Assembly (NCBI GenBank): GCA_902801625.1
Contig: CADCJI010000022.1
Location: 28,880-92,879 of the forward strand
Length of the DNA: 64,000 bases
Reading direction: 5' to 3'
DNA from: an uncultured Bacteroidia bacterium
Lineage (GTDB): Bacteria > Bacteroidota > Bacteroidia > Bacteroidales > F082
The position numbers and the translations under genes were made by a program. The notes beneath the pieces were generated by a model that saw only the letters and a program-made list of their open reading frames with translations, was not told the DNA's origin and did no database searches. Positions 16,447 to 24,594 of the stretch are shown here, one piece after another (the stretch's first letter is position 1; each line of letters opens with the position of its first letter).

Positions 16447-17798
16447 GCATATAACACCTTCAAGTCGTCGGTCGTGAGGCCGTTGAAGTCGCCCGAACTC
16501 ATGAAAGCGCCAATGACATTGCGTCGTTGGCCTTTTTCTAATAGCGCCACCAGTTCCGCCTTGTTGTGCACGACCTTCAGATCCTTCCTTCCAAAGCCCT
16601 CGACGATGCGCTCGTCGGGCATCAGTTCCAGTTTCTTGATGGCCACGGCATGCGGGTCGTAGAAGACGATGGCCGTGTCAGCCAACTTCAAGGCATCGCG
16701 GTAATGGTCGATGAAGACCTCGCTGAGGCTGCTGTAGGTGTGCAGCTCGAACACGGCAATCAGATGCTTCTCGGGGAACTGCTCGCGCAAAGCCTTCACG
16801 CTGGCGTTGACCTTCGAAGGCGCATGGGCGAAGTCGCGGAAGACGAAGTTGTCGCCGTTGTCGAACAGCAGCTCCAAGCGTCGTGCCGCACCCTTAAACG
16901 ATGCGATGGCCTCATAGAACTGCGCGTCGCTCATGCCGAGTTGTTGGCACACCAGCCTTGCAGCGTTGATGTTCTTCATGTTGTGGCTGCCAAACACGCC
17001 CACTTCCCTCCTACTGCCGTCGGGCAAGAGCAGGGTCGTCCTGATGCCGTTGCTCTCAAAGGGATGCACGCCATAGCCAAAGGTGCGGCACTGTGCGCCT
17101 TGGGCAATCTTCTCGGCTTCCACGTCGGTCTGGTCGTAGATGAGGCAGCCGCCCGGTTCGATGGTGCGGACGAAGATGCGGAACTGCTCCAGGTAGTTGT
17201 CGAAGGTCGGGAAGACGTTGACATGGTCCCAGCCGATGCCGCTGATGACGGCGATATGCGGATGATAGTGGTGAAACTTTGGCACGCGGTCGATGGGCGA
17301 AGTGAGGTATTCATCACCTTCCATCACCATGTATTTCGCTGTCTCGCTGAGGCGCACCATCACGTCGAAGCCTTCCAACTGCGCCCCGACCATGAAGTCG
17401 GTCTCGATGCCGACTTGCTTGAGCACGTGGAGGATCATGGAGGTGATGGTTGTCTTGCCGTGGCTGCCGCCGACAACGATGCGGGTCTTGTCCTTGCTTT
17501 GTTCGTAGAGGTACTCTGGATAGGAATACACCTTGAGGCCCAGCTCTTGGGCGCACACCAGTTCGGGGTTGTCGATGCGGGCGTGCATGCCGAGGATGAC
17601 GGCATCGTAGGTCTTGTCCAATTTCTCGGGATACCAACCCCATTGCGGAGGCAGGATACCCTCGTTGGCGAGGCGTGACTTGGATGGCTCGAAGATCTCG
17701 TCGTCGGAGCCTGTGACTTGATAGCCCTTGCGGTGGAGGGCGATGGCAAGGTTGTGCATGGCACTGCCGCCTATGGCGATGAAATGTACTTTTTTCAT
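16443..17798 (-). CDS. mpl: UDP-N-acetylmuramate:murein tripeptide ligase (Mpl)
   Basis: A 451-residue Mur ligase. It has the N-terminal Rossmann start HFIAIGGSAMHNLA with the dinucleotide-like loop and SDDEIFEP, the ATP P-loop GGSHGKTT (110-117), the central motif EGDEYLTSPIDRVPKF and the C-terminal domain FAHAPSKVNASVKAL. The AMHNLA rather than GMSGIA loop and the total length fit Mpl, the recycling enzyme that reattaches the L-Ala-D-Glu-mDap tripeptide to UDP-MurNAc, rather than MurC. TATTTTTG promoter at 17815. Confidence 0.9.
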   Translation of the reverse strand: MKKVHFIAIGGSAMHNLAIALHRKGYQVTGSDDEIFEPSKSRLANEGILPPQWGWYPEKLDKTYDAVILGMHARIDNPELVCAQELGLKVYSYPEYLYEQSKDKTRIVVGGSHGKTTITSMILHVLKQVGIETDFMVGAQLEGFDVMVRLSETAKYMVMEGDEYLTSPIDRVPKFHHYHPHIAVISGIGWDHVNVFPTFDNYLEQFRIFVRTIEPGGCLIYDQTDVEAEKIAQGAQCRTFGYGVHPFESNGIRTTLLLPDGSRREVGVFGSHNMKNINAARLVCQQLGMSDAQFYEAIASFKGAARRLELLFDNGDNFVFRDFAHAPSKVNASVKALREQFPEKHLIAVFELHTYSSLSEVFIDHYRDALKLADTAIVFYDPHAVAIKKLELMPDERIVEGFGRKDLKVVHNKAELVALLEKGQRRNVIGAFMSSGDFNGLTTDDLKVLYA

Positions 17799-17814
17799 AG
17801 GTTGTTATTTCTTG

Positions 17815-17822
17815 CAAAAATA
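17815..17822 (-). promoter_or_regulatory. -7 box TATTTTTG for mpl
   Basis: Consensus match on the minus strand, 16 bases upstream of the mpl ATG. Confidence 0.6.
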
Positions 17823-17831
17823 CTATTATTA

Positions 17832-18105
17832 TGGGATTGCTTCGCAAGAAATCTGATGAAAATCATCGTAAAATCCTTCTAAAATCCTATTTACCGATTT
17901 TCTGCGTTAGTATTTTAGGATTGCTTCGCAAGAAATACGCAGTATTCAACGTAGTTAAATCTGATGAAAATCATTTCAAAAACTTTCTAAATCCTCGCTA
18001 CCGTTTTCTGCGCTTGTTATTTCTATGGGATTGCTTCGCAAGAAATCTGATGAAAATCATCGTAAAATCTTTCTAAAATCCTATTTACCGATTTTTCAAT
18101 AGATT
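17832..18105. repeat. 'attgcttcgcaagaaat' repeat cluster, three copies
   Basis: Units start near 17832, 17917 and 18024. Each contains the palindrome TTGCTTCGCAA then 'tctgatgaaaatcat' and 'tttctaaaatcc'. The middle unit carries a short insertion. A related copy lies between grpE and dnaJ (34173-34300). Confidence 0.75.
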
Positions 18106-18396
18106 TTTGAAAGATTTCTATTCCGAAGGAATATAGATTCTGACAAGATTTATCTCCGCCGAAATCGAAGATTCGACGTTAGTCAATGCAAAGCATTTCT
18201 ATTCCGAAGGAATATACCATCACCTAGCGTCATAAAACAAAGAAGGGTAAGCTACTCATATCGCACCGCTACAACCTCCTACCCTTGCTACATTCCTGTC
18301 CTGGGGGATTTCAGAGGGAGCTGGTCGTATAAGACTTAAAAGAGAGATTTTTTCCTTGTGGACGAACACGAGGCTGATTTACAGGAATATAAAAAA

Positions 18397-18523
18397 GAGA
18401 TTCCCTAGGGAATGGAATACGGTTTTTGTTAACAGCGACGGCCTACAACCGCTTCCCAGAGGAAACAGTCTCAAGCCGCCGCATGAAGACAAAAGAAAGA
18501 TTTTCCATTCCCGAAGGGAATCT
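18397..18523. repeat. 127-bp structured element, copy 1
   Basis: Ends are inverted repeats built on GATTCCC..GGGAATGGA, with an inner stem CGACGGC / GCCGCCG. Its interior matches the reverse complement of the 127-bp element at 31091-31217. Confidence 0.75.
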
Positions 18524-18626
18524 TGTCTTGGGCAGCCAAGGTCTGGAAACAACATCGGCGACAAAAAGTGCTTACTTGCGTAAGTTCCTTTTGCCGCCGA
18601 TGCTTGCTTTTGGCCTGTTGGCTTTT

Positions 18627-18666
18627 GGCCCATGGCTTACCCTTACGTAAGGGCAAGCCATGGGCC
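18627..18666. repeat. 40-base near-perfect palindrome
   Basis: GGCCCATGGCTT at 18627-18638 pairs with AAGCCATGGGCC at 18655-18666 around CCCTTACGTAAGGG. It lies 18 bases past the stop codon of the T9SS gene on the minus strand and could end its transcript, though there is no T tract. Confidence 0.7.
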
Positions 18667-18684
18667 ATAGGCCATAAGCCATTG

Positions 18685-21600
18685 TTACTTCACAACCACT
18701 TTCTGGACCTTCACGTTGTCGCCGTTGACGAGGCGGAGCATGTAGACACCAACGGCGCCGTTCACGTTGACGTTGGCGCAGCCGTTGACGCTCTCGCTCT
18801 TCACGATGCGGCCAGTGATGTCGATCACTTGCAGTGTGGCGTTGCCTTCGTTGTTGATGACGAAGCTGCCGTTGCTGAAGTAGGCGAAGTTGTCCTCATT
18901 GCTGTTGTCGCCAGTGGCGAACACCAGCTTGAAGCGGTTTTCGTAGTCCGTCGTCTTGGCCTCGAAGCTGTAGCTCGGGGTCTGGAGCAGGTCGACTTCG
19001 TTACCAGTGAGGTTGTCGATGAGGTGCAGGTAGGCGAACTCGACGTTATCCATACCGAAGTTCAGGCTGTAGGTGCCATTGCTTTCGGCCTTGAAGTTGA
19101 CAGGCATCTCGCCCATCTCTTCAGCGCGCACCACGGCATAGTCTTCATCATCCATTGGGATGCAAACCTTAGAGCTGTTGCGGTTGAATTGCAGCTTGGG
19201 CAGCTGGCTGCCTTCGTCGAAACGCACGATGGCACGGTCGAGGAGGCTCTGTCCTTGGCTGAGGTTGAGGGCGAGCGTTGAACACTTTACTTCATTAGGA
19301 TTTGTAGTGCTGAAAGTTATTATCTCTTCATCAGACTTGGCGACGACGAAGATACCTTCCATGGGATCGACGGAATTGCCTGTGACAGGGACGAACAAAG
19401 CACCAGCGGCATCCATAGTATAATATGCATTGTGAGTGTTGTCGATATAAGCGGTTTTTGTGAAGGGGTTACCCACAAGGTTCCAGCCTTTGAAACGCGC
19501 ACTTTCATTCCTTCTCAATTCGACTTCGTAATCGGTGCCTTCAATAGGCGTGCCAGTAAAGTTAAGCGTGATAGTGCTGTTGTGGGCATAGAGGTAGCCT
19601 GTGCCGGGTTCGAGATTGAAGCTACCACCTTTGTAGTTGATCCATTCATTGCCGTCATTGTCGCCTTCCTGGTCGAAGTAGTAGAGGTCGTAGGTGTCCG
19701 AAAGCATGCCAGTCACATTTGCAGGATTGATGGTACCAAGAGGTGAGGCAATCAGGTAATAACCACCAGGGTTGGAATTGTCGCCATAGCCATTGATGGG
19801 CAGGGCAACTTTCTTGTAGAGTGACAAGGCACCGCCAGTGCCTGTGGCATAGCAAGCAAAACCGTAAGTATCGTTCTTTCTGAGGTTGGCATTGACATTA
19901 TTAGCGGTGTTCTTTTTGTTCACGAACTCGTAAGTCTCGGTGCCAGAAACCGTCCAAAGAGCTTTGTCATCGGTGCCATCTGAAAGCATTTGAGCTTTGT
20001 TCTTTGCACCAGTACTAGCAGCGTATGCTTCAGCATTAGCATTGTAAATTGTCCAGTATTGGCCACTCGGGGCAATGTGCCAAACAATTGCAGCATTGTC
20101 TGTAACAATCACATCATTGTTTACAATAACATCTTCATATTGCAGTCTGTCGTTAGTGACTGTTGTATTCATGGCACCACCATCATAAACAATCAAGTAG
20201 TCACCTTCGACGAGTTCGCCAGTATAAAGGGCGTATGCATCACCAGTAGCAGGGGCCACAGGAGCGGCTTGGCTGATGGTGACGAGGTTGGAATAGACCA
20301 AGTTGGTCTCGTCATCCATAGCGTAAACCTTGAAATAAGCCGTGCGGGCATCAGGACCTTCGTTTTCCACCATATAGTATGAAACCACATAGCCTTCGCC
20401 AATAGTAGGATCTTGTTCGGCCACCAGAACCTCAATCCAGTCAGGTTCTTCGCTCAGTTCATCACCGTTGGCATCGCAGAACTGAATATCGAAATCGGTC
20501 ATGTCGGTAATGGTCAGGTTTTCGTAGGTAAGATCCAAAGTGCCGTCGTGTTCTTCGGCATCAACGTTAACCTCATCGGGATTAACAGTAATGGAAGCCA
20601 CAAAAGCAGGGGCTACGTATTCAGCAAGAGCGATATTGCCCAAACCTACATTGCCAGAGGATTTATTAGTATAAATCCACTTAATATAACGGACGTTTTC
20701 GCCCAAGTTGTCGAATTCTTCCTCGTAAGTTTCATTATTGCCAAATGTAGTATAGGTTTCCAAATCGGAGTAAGACACGCCGTCAGCAGAAGTTTGAACT
20801 TTGAAGGTGCCGCCGCTAAAGGAGTTACCCTTGATGTCGAAGGTAAGCGTGCCAGGACGCTCGTCGAATTGGAGCAGCAACCAGTCGCCAGTGGTGTCAA
20901 ATTTCAGTCTGGTATTAGGATTACTTGTTGCACTATAATCTGTGCCAAGTTCGTTTTCATAGAGGCCGTCGGTCTCTTCGATGTCAGCCTTACCGCCGTT
21001 GAAAGCAAAAGGCAATTCTGCATAAGTGGGAGCAACATAAGCAGCCTGGTTGATGGTGACACGGTTGGAATAGACTGTGTTGCTTGCTGCATCAAGAGCA
21101 GAAACCTTCATGTAAGCCGTACGGGCTTCGCCTTCGTTGGCAGAAACAAAAACACTTAACTTATACCCTTCATCATTATTTCCTGTTACACCAGGAATAT
21201 ACCATGGAGTTTCAGGAGTGTTTTGAATCTCTTCGTCTTCGGCATCATAATGGTGAACAGCAAAACTCTCATAGTTTGTGACTACGATATTATCGTAAGT
21301 GAATGGGATTTGAATGGTATGCATTTCAGCATCCAAATCAACCACATCGGGATTGACAGTGATGGTGGGCTCGGTGATGACAGGATGTGTCAGTGAAACC
21401 AATTGGCAACCACTACCAAACTCGTAGGTTGAACCATATTTGGTCAAATTACCATAAACTACAACAACATCACCGACAGCAACTGTTGATGCGTCTACGT
21501 CAGTACCGCTAACGCAGCGATAGGCTTGCAGGAAATCGGTGTCACCAGAATTGTCAACAAAGTTGAAAGTGATATTGCTATATTGAGTGCTCCATGCGGT

Positions 21601-22086
21601 CTCGATAGAAGAAACAATACCCGTGGCATACACGCCTTGTGTGCCAGTGCCAGCATCGATGGCGGCACGGGCTTGTGCCACAGTGTAAGGATTGTTCTGG
21701 GTGCCAGGAGCATTGCTGTCAGTAACAGTAAGTTCGTAAGAGCCTTCAGAAGGTCTGTATTGATCTTCAACGCCTGCATAGCTGGCGGTGATGGTGGTGG
21801 TACCAACGGCAACGAGAGTGACTTCGCCGTTAGCATCGATGGTGGCAACGCCAGTGTTGCTCGAAGACCAAGTGACAGTGGCACCGCTGATGGTATTGTT
21901 TTCATTATCCTTGACGGTAGCTGTCAGAGTGCCAGCATTTGTGCCTTGGTAAATATCGGTGTTGAAGTTTTGAGGCACATTGATAGTGGTAGTGGTGGCA
22001 ACGGCGGCTGAAGGTAAGCCAAGAGTAATAGTAAACTTGCTAATCTGGGCATAACTTGATGCATTAGAAGGACGTGACATGGTCAC
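18685..22086 (-). CDS. T9SS-secreted multidomain surface protein, 3' part of a frameshifted gene
   Basis: The frame is 1,133 codons from its first ATG but is open further upstream and lacks a signal peptide; it continues the gene starting at 23219 after a one-base frame change near 22186. Domains in order: Big_2 Ig-like (about 25-125), an OB-fold-like segment (about 130-235), a BACON-like domain (ITVNPDVVDLDAEMHTIQIP), a discoidin-like region (about 345-490), a second BACON-like domain, a lectin-like stretch, and a T9SS type A sorting domain ending VYMLRLVNGDNVKVQKVVVK. Likely a cell-surface glycan- or protein-binding protein. No catalytic motif recognised. Confidence 0.8.
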   Translation of the reverse strand: MTMSRPSNASSYAQISKFTITLGLPSAAVATTTTINVPQNFNTDIYQGTNAGTLTATVKDNENNTISGATVTWSSSNTGVATIDANGEVTLVAVGTTTITASYAGVEDQYRPSEGSYELTVTDSNAPGTQNNPYTVAQARAAIDAGTGTQGVYATGIVSSIETAWSTQYSNITFNFVDNSGDTDFLQAYRCVSGTDVDASTVAVGDVVVVYGNLTKYGSTYEFGSGCQLVSLTHPVITEPTITVNPDVVDLDAEMHTIQIPFTYDNIVVTNYESFAVHHYDAEDEEIQNTPETPWYIPGVTGNNDEGYKLSVFVSANEGEARTAYMKVSALDAASNTVYSNRVTINQAAYVAPTYAELPFAFNGGKADIEETDGLYENELGTDYSATSNPNTRLKFDTTGDWLLLQFDERPGTLTFDIKGNSFSGGTFKVQTSADGVSYSDLETYTTFGNNETYEEEFDNLGENVRYIKWIYTNKSSGNVGLGNIALAEYVAPAFVASITVNPDEVNVDAEEHDGTLDLTYENLTITDMTDFDIQFCDANGDELSEEPDWIEVLVAEQDPTIGEGYVVSYYMVENEGPDARTAYFKVYAMDDETNLVYSNLVTISQAAPVAPATGDAYALYTGELVEGDYLIVYDGGAMNTTVTNDRLQYEDVIVNNDVIVTDNAAIVWHIAPSGQYWTIYNANAEAYAASTGAKNKAQMLSDGTDDKALWTVSGTETYEFVNKKNTANNVNANLRKNDTYGFACYATGTGGALSLYKKVALPINGYGDNSNPGGYYLIASPLGTINPANVTGMLSDTYDLYYFDQEGDNDGNEWINYKGGSFNLEPGTGYLYAHNSTITLNFTGTPIEGTDYEVELRRNESARFKGWNLVGNPFTKTAYIDNTHNAYYTMDAAGALFVPVTGNSVDPMEGIFVVAKSDEEIITFSTTNPNEVKCSTLALNLSQGQSLLDRAIVRFDEGSQLPKLQFNRNSSKVCIPMDDEDYAVVRAEEMGEMPVNFKAESNGTYSLNFGMDNVEFAYLHLIDNLTGNEVDLLQTPSYSFEAKTTDYENRFKLVFATGDNSNEDNFAYFSNGSFVINNEGNATLQVIDITGRIVKSESVNGCANVNVNGAVGVYMLRLVNGDNVKVQKVVVK

Positions 22087-22184
22087 TGTTGAAGAAGAGC
22101 CCGTCCATGTTGTTGTCGTATTATCATATCCCGTCGGAGAGAATGTCAGATCACTATAGGAACCTGAAACCGTAAGCGCGATGC

Positions 22185-23219
22185 TTATAATCGAGCAGTG
22201 AAGGTCAAATTGTTGTCCTTATAGAAACGCATGGCAGACAAATTGGCATACGTTGAGCCGTTTCCACGGGTCCAATGCAATGAAACATTATCCTGGCTAC
22301 CGTTAAGTTCATCATAAGTGGATCCACTAAATTGGCCAGTTTTGCCCCAAAATTCATAATTTGGAATTATCTCAATAGTAGTTGGTTGCACATATGGTTC
22401 ACTACTTGTTACTGTAAGCACATATGTTGCTGAAGATGAACCATAAATTCCGCTTTCACCAGCATAACTCGCCGTGATAGTGGTGGTGCCAGCTGCAACT
22501 AATGTCACTGCACCACTGTTATCAATAGTTGCAATATTAGTATTACTAGAAGACCAAGTAACAGCAGCTCCGCTAATGATTGTATTGTTGGTGTTTTCTT
22601 TTACTGTTGCGCTCAACGAACCAGCTGTTGTGCTTGTATAAACATCCGTGTTAGAAATGCCTGAATCATCAATTGTTACTGTAGTTGCCGTGACTGATGA
22701 TCCAGTAGTTTCCCAAACAAAAGCAATGCTAGAGATATAAACAGCACCATTATATGAGCGAATACCGACATATTCGTAATCACCTGAAACTGTAATAGTG
22801 CCAGTACTGGAGACAGAACCCAATTTAGTTCCTTGATTAGTGGCATTGTATAATTGGGCAGCGCCAGTGTAAGCTGTGTTTTTGCCATAAACATCTATTG
22901 TGTTACTACCACTAGCCACATTGATTGTTATGGATTTAATTTTGCCGCCTGAAACTGTGCTGACAATACCGCAATCACTACCACTGCTTCTTAATTGAAT
23001 ATTAGCATTGTTATTAAGAGCACTTTTACCAGCATAAACAGCATCAGATGTAAGTGAAACATTCGAAAACGCTGTGTACGACGTACCTGTTGCGGCCAAA
23101 TCAGCAGCAGTCATATTATCCGTCACTGTGGCTTTTGTCTGTCCCCACACACCCATCGGGATAGCAAGGGTCACGAGCAGCGCGAGGGCTGCGGTTAGGA
23201 TTGTAAATCTCCTTTTCAT
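22185..23219 (-). CDS. 5' part of the frameshifted T9SS surface protein (signal peptide, Big_2)
   Basis: Starts at MKRRFTILTAALALLVTLAI, a signal peptide ending GVWGQ, and runs 344 codons to a TAA at 22185-22187. It includes a beta-rich domain (about 30-170), a Big_2 Ig-like domain (TVTIDDSGISNTDVYTST to SSATYVLTV), and the start of another domain ending NNLTFTAR before the stop. The next frame continues the same type of sequence (SIALTVSGSYSDLTFSPTGY). Joined, 18685-23219 is 4,535 bases, one short of a multiple of three: a single-base deletion explains the split. Leader carries the repeat shared with the two downstream small loci. Confidence 0.8.
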   Translation of the reverse strand: MKRRFTILTAALALLVTLAIPMGVWGQTKATVTDNMTAADLAATGTSYTAFSNVSLTSDAVYAGKSALNNNANIQLRSSGSDCGIVSTVSGGKIKSITINVASGSNTIDVYGKNTAYTGAAQLYNATNQGTKLGSVSSTGTITVSGDYEYVGIRSYNGAVYISSIAFVWETTGSSVTATTVTIDDSGISNTDVYTSTTAGSLSATVKENTNNTIISGAAVTWSSSNTNIATIDNSGAVTLVAAGTTTITASYAGESGIYGSSSATYVLTVTSSEPYVQPTTIEIIPNYEFWGKTGQFSGSTYDELNGSQDNVSLHWTRGNGSTYANLSAMRFYKDNNLTFTARL

Positions 23220-23220
23220 T

Positions 23221-23284
23221 TTTGTTTTGTTGTTTAAATGGTTGTTATTTGATTGTTTAAGATTCAAGATTTAAAGATTTAAAC
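23221..23284. repeat. shared leader repeat, copy 1
   Basis: 'tgtttaaatggttgttattt' then 'gattgtttaagattcaagat': upstream of the T9SS gene. Near-identical copies precede the toxin-antitoxin-like loci at 23880-23931 and 24216-24276. Confidence 0.75.
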
Positions 23285-23592
23285 CTGTCGCTGTTTTTCA
23301 ATGAATTGGGGTTTTGTCGACAATCCCAAGCCATCAGTATCGAGCAGGTTTCGTTTTCATAGAGGTAAATGAGTTTATATCTGCGAATTACGACAATATA
23401 GCGATAGTTTCTATTGTATTGTTCAAGCAAAGGTTCCTTGGGTCCCATTTCAGGCATCGGCATCAAACGACGTGCAGCATCGAGAAACTCTTCCATAAGC
23501 CTTTTTGCAAAGGAGTGGGAGAATCCGTCATAATAACGGAAAATAGCCTCCGCGTCTTGCCTTGCCGAAGATGTCCATACAACTTTTACCAT
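23257..23592 (-). CDS. RelE/ParE-family toxin
   Basis: A 111-residue protein with the RelE/ParE fold signature: a VVWTSSARQDAEAIFRYY start, a helical hairpin, and the C-terminal strands YRYIVVIRRYKLIYLY and CSILMAWDCRQNP. Such toxins cleave mRNA on ribosomes or poison gyrase; the RelE-type catalytic set cannot be confirmed by eye. It overlaps the upstream antitoxin gene by seven bases, and its own 3' end runs into the leader repeat of the T9SS gene. Confidence 0.85.
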   Translation of the reverse strand: MVKVVWTSSARQDAEAIFRYYDGFSHSFAKRLMEEFLDAARRLMPMPEMGPKEPLLEQYNRNYRYIVVIRRYKLIYLYENETCSILMAWDCRQNPNSLKNSDRFKSLNLES

Positions 23593-23867
23593 GATGCTAC
23601 AAGGGCTTCAAATTCTTCATGGGTCATTAGGTCTCTTCCCGCATCAACATCGGAGGTGGCTTTCAGGACATGTTGCACGACTTCTTCTTCCGTGTATTGG
23701 CATGGCGGAGGCGTTGTGCTCTTGGCTTCAAGCTGGGCGGCATAATAGTCGAGCAAGAGCTCTTCCACCTGCTGCTGGAGCCAAAGCTGCAAGGCGTTAT
23801 CGTCGGCGAAGGAAGGTCTCACTTTTTCCACCAAAGTATCGCTCAGTGTTATGTTGTAACTGCACAT
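23586..23867 (-). CDS. antitoxin of the RelE/ParE pair
   Basis: A 93-residue acidic protein directly upstream of and overlapping the toxin. N-terminal MCSYNITLSDTLVEKV looks like a ribbon-helix-helix beta-strand and first helix (DNA-binding, autoregulatory), followed by an acidic helical C-terminus that would wrap the toxin. The paralogue at 23980 shares the MC-[ST]-I start and the ALQLWLQQ / AIRLWVQE helix. Antitoxin-first order and overlap support the call. Confidence 0.75.
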   Translation of the reverse strand: MCSYNITLSDTLVEKVRPSFADDNALQLWLQQQVEELLLDYYAAQLEAKSTTPPPCQYTEEEVVQHVLKATSDVDAGRDLMTHEEFEALVASW

Positions 23868-23879
23868 GACTTGTTGTTT

Positions 23880-23931
23880 GTTTTTTATGTTTGTTATTTG
23901 ATTGTTTAAGATTTAAGATTCAAAGATTCTT
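23880..23931. repeat. shared leader repeat, copy 2
   Basis: 'gtttgttatttgattgttta' then 'agatttaagattcaaagatt', upstream of the toxin-antitoxin pair. Confidence 0.75.
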
Positions 23932-23979
23932 TTTCGTGCATGTTTTGGGCATGGCAGGCATCTACAACGACGGAATACT

Positions 23980-24189
23980 TCATGGTCGAGCGTATTCTTT
24001 TCTTACAGTTTCGTGCAACATTACACGCAGTTCTTCAACATCCATTGTCTCTTCATCCTCCAGTCGCATTTGGTGCATACGAGAGTCTATCAACTCCTGG
24101 ACCCAAAGGCGAATGGCAGCCGTGGTGTCCAGTTCAGGGAGCAAATCCCGAATGGCAGTCTCATCTATGTCTATGCTTATCGTGCACAT
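23980..24189 (-). CDS. orphan antitoxin-like protein
   Basis: A 69-residue protein, MCTISIDIDETAIRDLL at its N-terminus and acidic and helical after that (LWVQELIDSRMHQMRLEDEE). It resembles the antitoxin at 23586 in length of the first domain, MC start and the A-[LI]-[QR]-LW helix. No toxin gene follows; only the leader repeat of the next locus lies downstream. Either the toxin was lost or this is a stand-alone decoy that neutralises the neighbouring toxin. Confidence 0.6.
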   Translation of the reverse strand: MCTISIDIDETAIRDLLPELDTTAAIRLWVQELIDSRMHQMRLEDEETMDVEELRVMLHETVRKEYARP

Positions 24190-24215
24190 CTGTATTTGTC
24201 CTTTCTTTTCTTTAG

Positions 24216-24276
24216 TTCTATTTGTTTGTTTAAATGGTTGTTATTTGATTGTTTATGATTTAAGATTCAAAGATTA
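24216..24276. repeat. shared leader repeat, copy 3
   Basis: Same 'taaatggttgttatttgatt' and 'gatttaagattcaaagatt' words as copies 1 and 2, upstream of the orphan antitoxin-like gene. Confidence 0.75.
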
Positions 24277-24278
24277 TA

Positions 24279-24358
24279 TTTAACTACGGATTTCACGGAT
24301 TTTTACGGATTGGTTTTCAGCAATTTTGGGGTCGCAGGCTCCCGATTGGTACGGATGG
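24279..24358. repeat. 80-bp dispersed repeat, copy 1
   Basis: 'atttaactacggatttcacg' ... 'ggtcgcaggctccc' ... 'ggtacgga'. Copy 2 lies at 26120-26199 in the same orientation, on the other side of the PurF-like gene. Confidence 0.75.
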
Positions 24359-24467
24359 GCTGGCGATTTTGTTCTCATTTAGGGGTCATAGGCTAGTTTG
24401 TAACTATTTCATCCTTAGCTATATACACTATAATAGCAACCCGAAAGAGGCTACTTCTTTTCAGGTG

Positions 24468-24475
24468 CAAAAGTA
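24468..24475 (-). promoter_or_regulatory. -7 box TACTTTTG, leftward
   Basis: Consensus on the minus strand; the first gene it could serve is the orphan antitoxin at 24189. Confidence 0.4.
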
Positions 24476-24594
24476 CTTATTTATTTAATAAGGTGTGGCG
24501 AAAACTTTTGAAACGAAGGATTAAGTTATCAACAGGTGTTGATAACTTTTTTCTTCGCAGCGCTACAGCCGCTCTCAGGATGTCGGCCTAATGC

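Larger units (their letters stand above)
17799..18684. other. gene-free stretch made of repeats
   Basis: About 890 bases without a credible gene. In order it holds: the mpl promoter; three copies of a 'ggattgcttcgcaagaaat' repeat (17832-18105); two 'attccgaaggaatat' palindromes (18118-18135 and 18198-18216); an unexplained segment 18236-18396; a 127-bp structured element (18397-18523); and a 40-base palindrome (18627-18666) just after the stop of the next gene. Open frames here are repeat translations. Confidence 0.7.
24190..24594. other. intergenic stretch with repeats and a leftward promoter
   Basis: Holds shared leader repeat copy 3 (24216-24276), an 80-bp dispersed repeat (24279-24358), an unassigned A/T-rich segment, and a minus-strand TACTTTTG box (24468-24475) that could drive the orphan antitoxin with a leader of about 270 bases. 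The inverted word 'ttatcaac..gttgataac' (24525-24548) could act as a terminator for the PurF-like gene. Confidence 0.55.

Noticed and set aside
16566-17678. Open frame of 370 codons antisense to mpl
   Set aside because: Shadow of mpl; no start signal, promoter or domain.
16443-17798. MurC (UDP-N-acetylmuramate-L-alanine ligase)
   Set aside because: The N-terminal loop GGSAMHNLA and the context fit Mpl better than MurC, which has GIGGxGMSG.
17831-18076. 81-codon open frame in the repeat block
   Set aside because: Made entirely of translated 'ttgcttcgcaag' repeat units; no promoter or start context.
22185-22190. Programmed -1 frameshift in the T9SS surface-protein gene
   Set aside because: No X-XXY-YYZ slippery heptamer or downstream pseudoknot is visible at the junction; a mutation or sequence error is simpler.
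23980-24189. A hidden toxin gene after the orphan antitoxin
   Set aside because: The 50 bases before the next leader repeat are too short, and no RelE-like strands appear in any frame.
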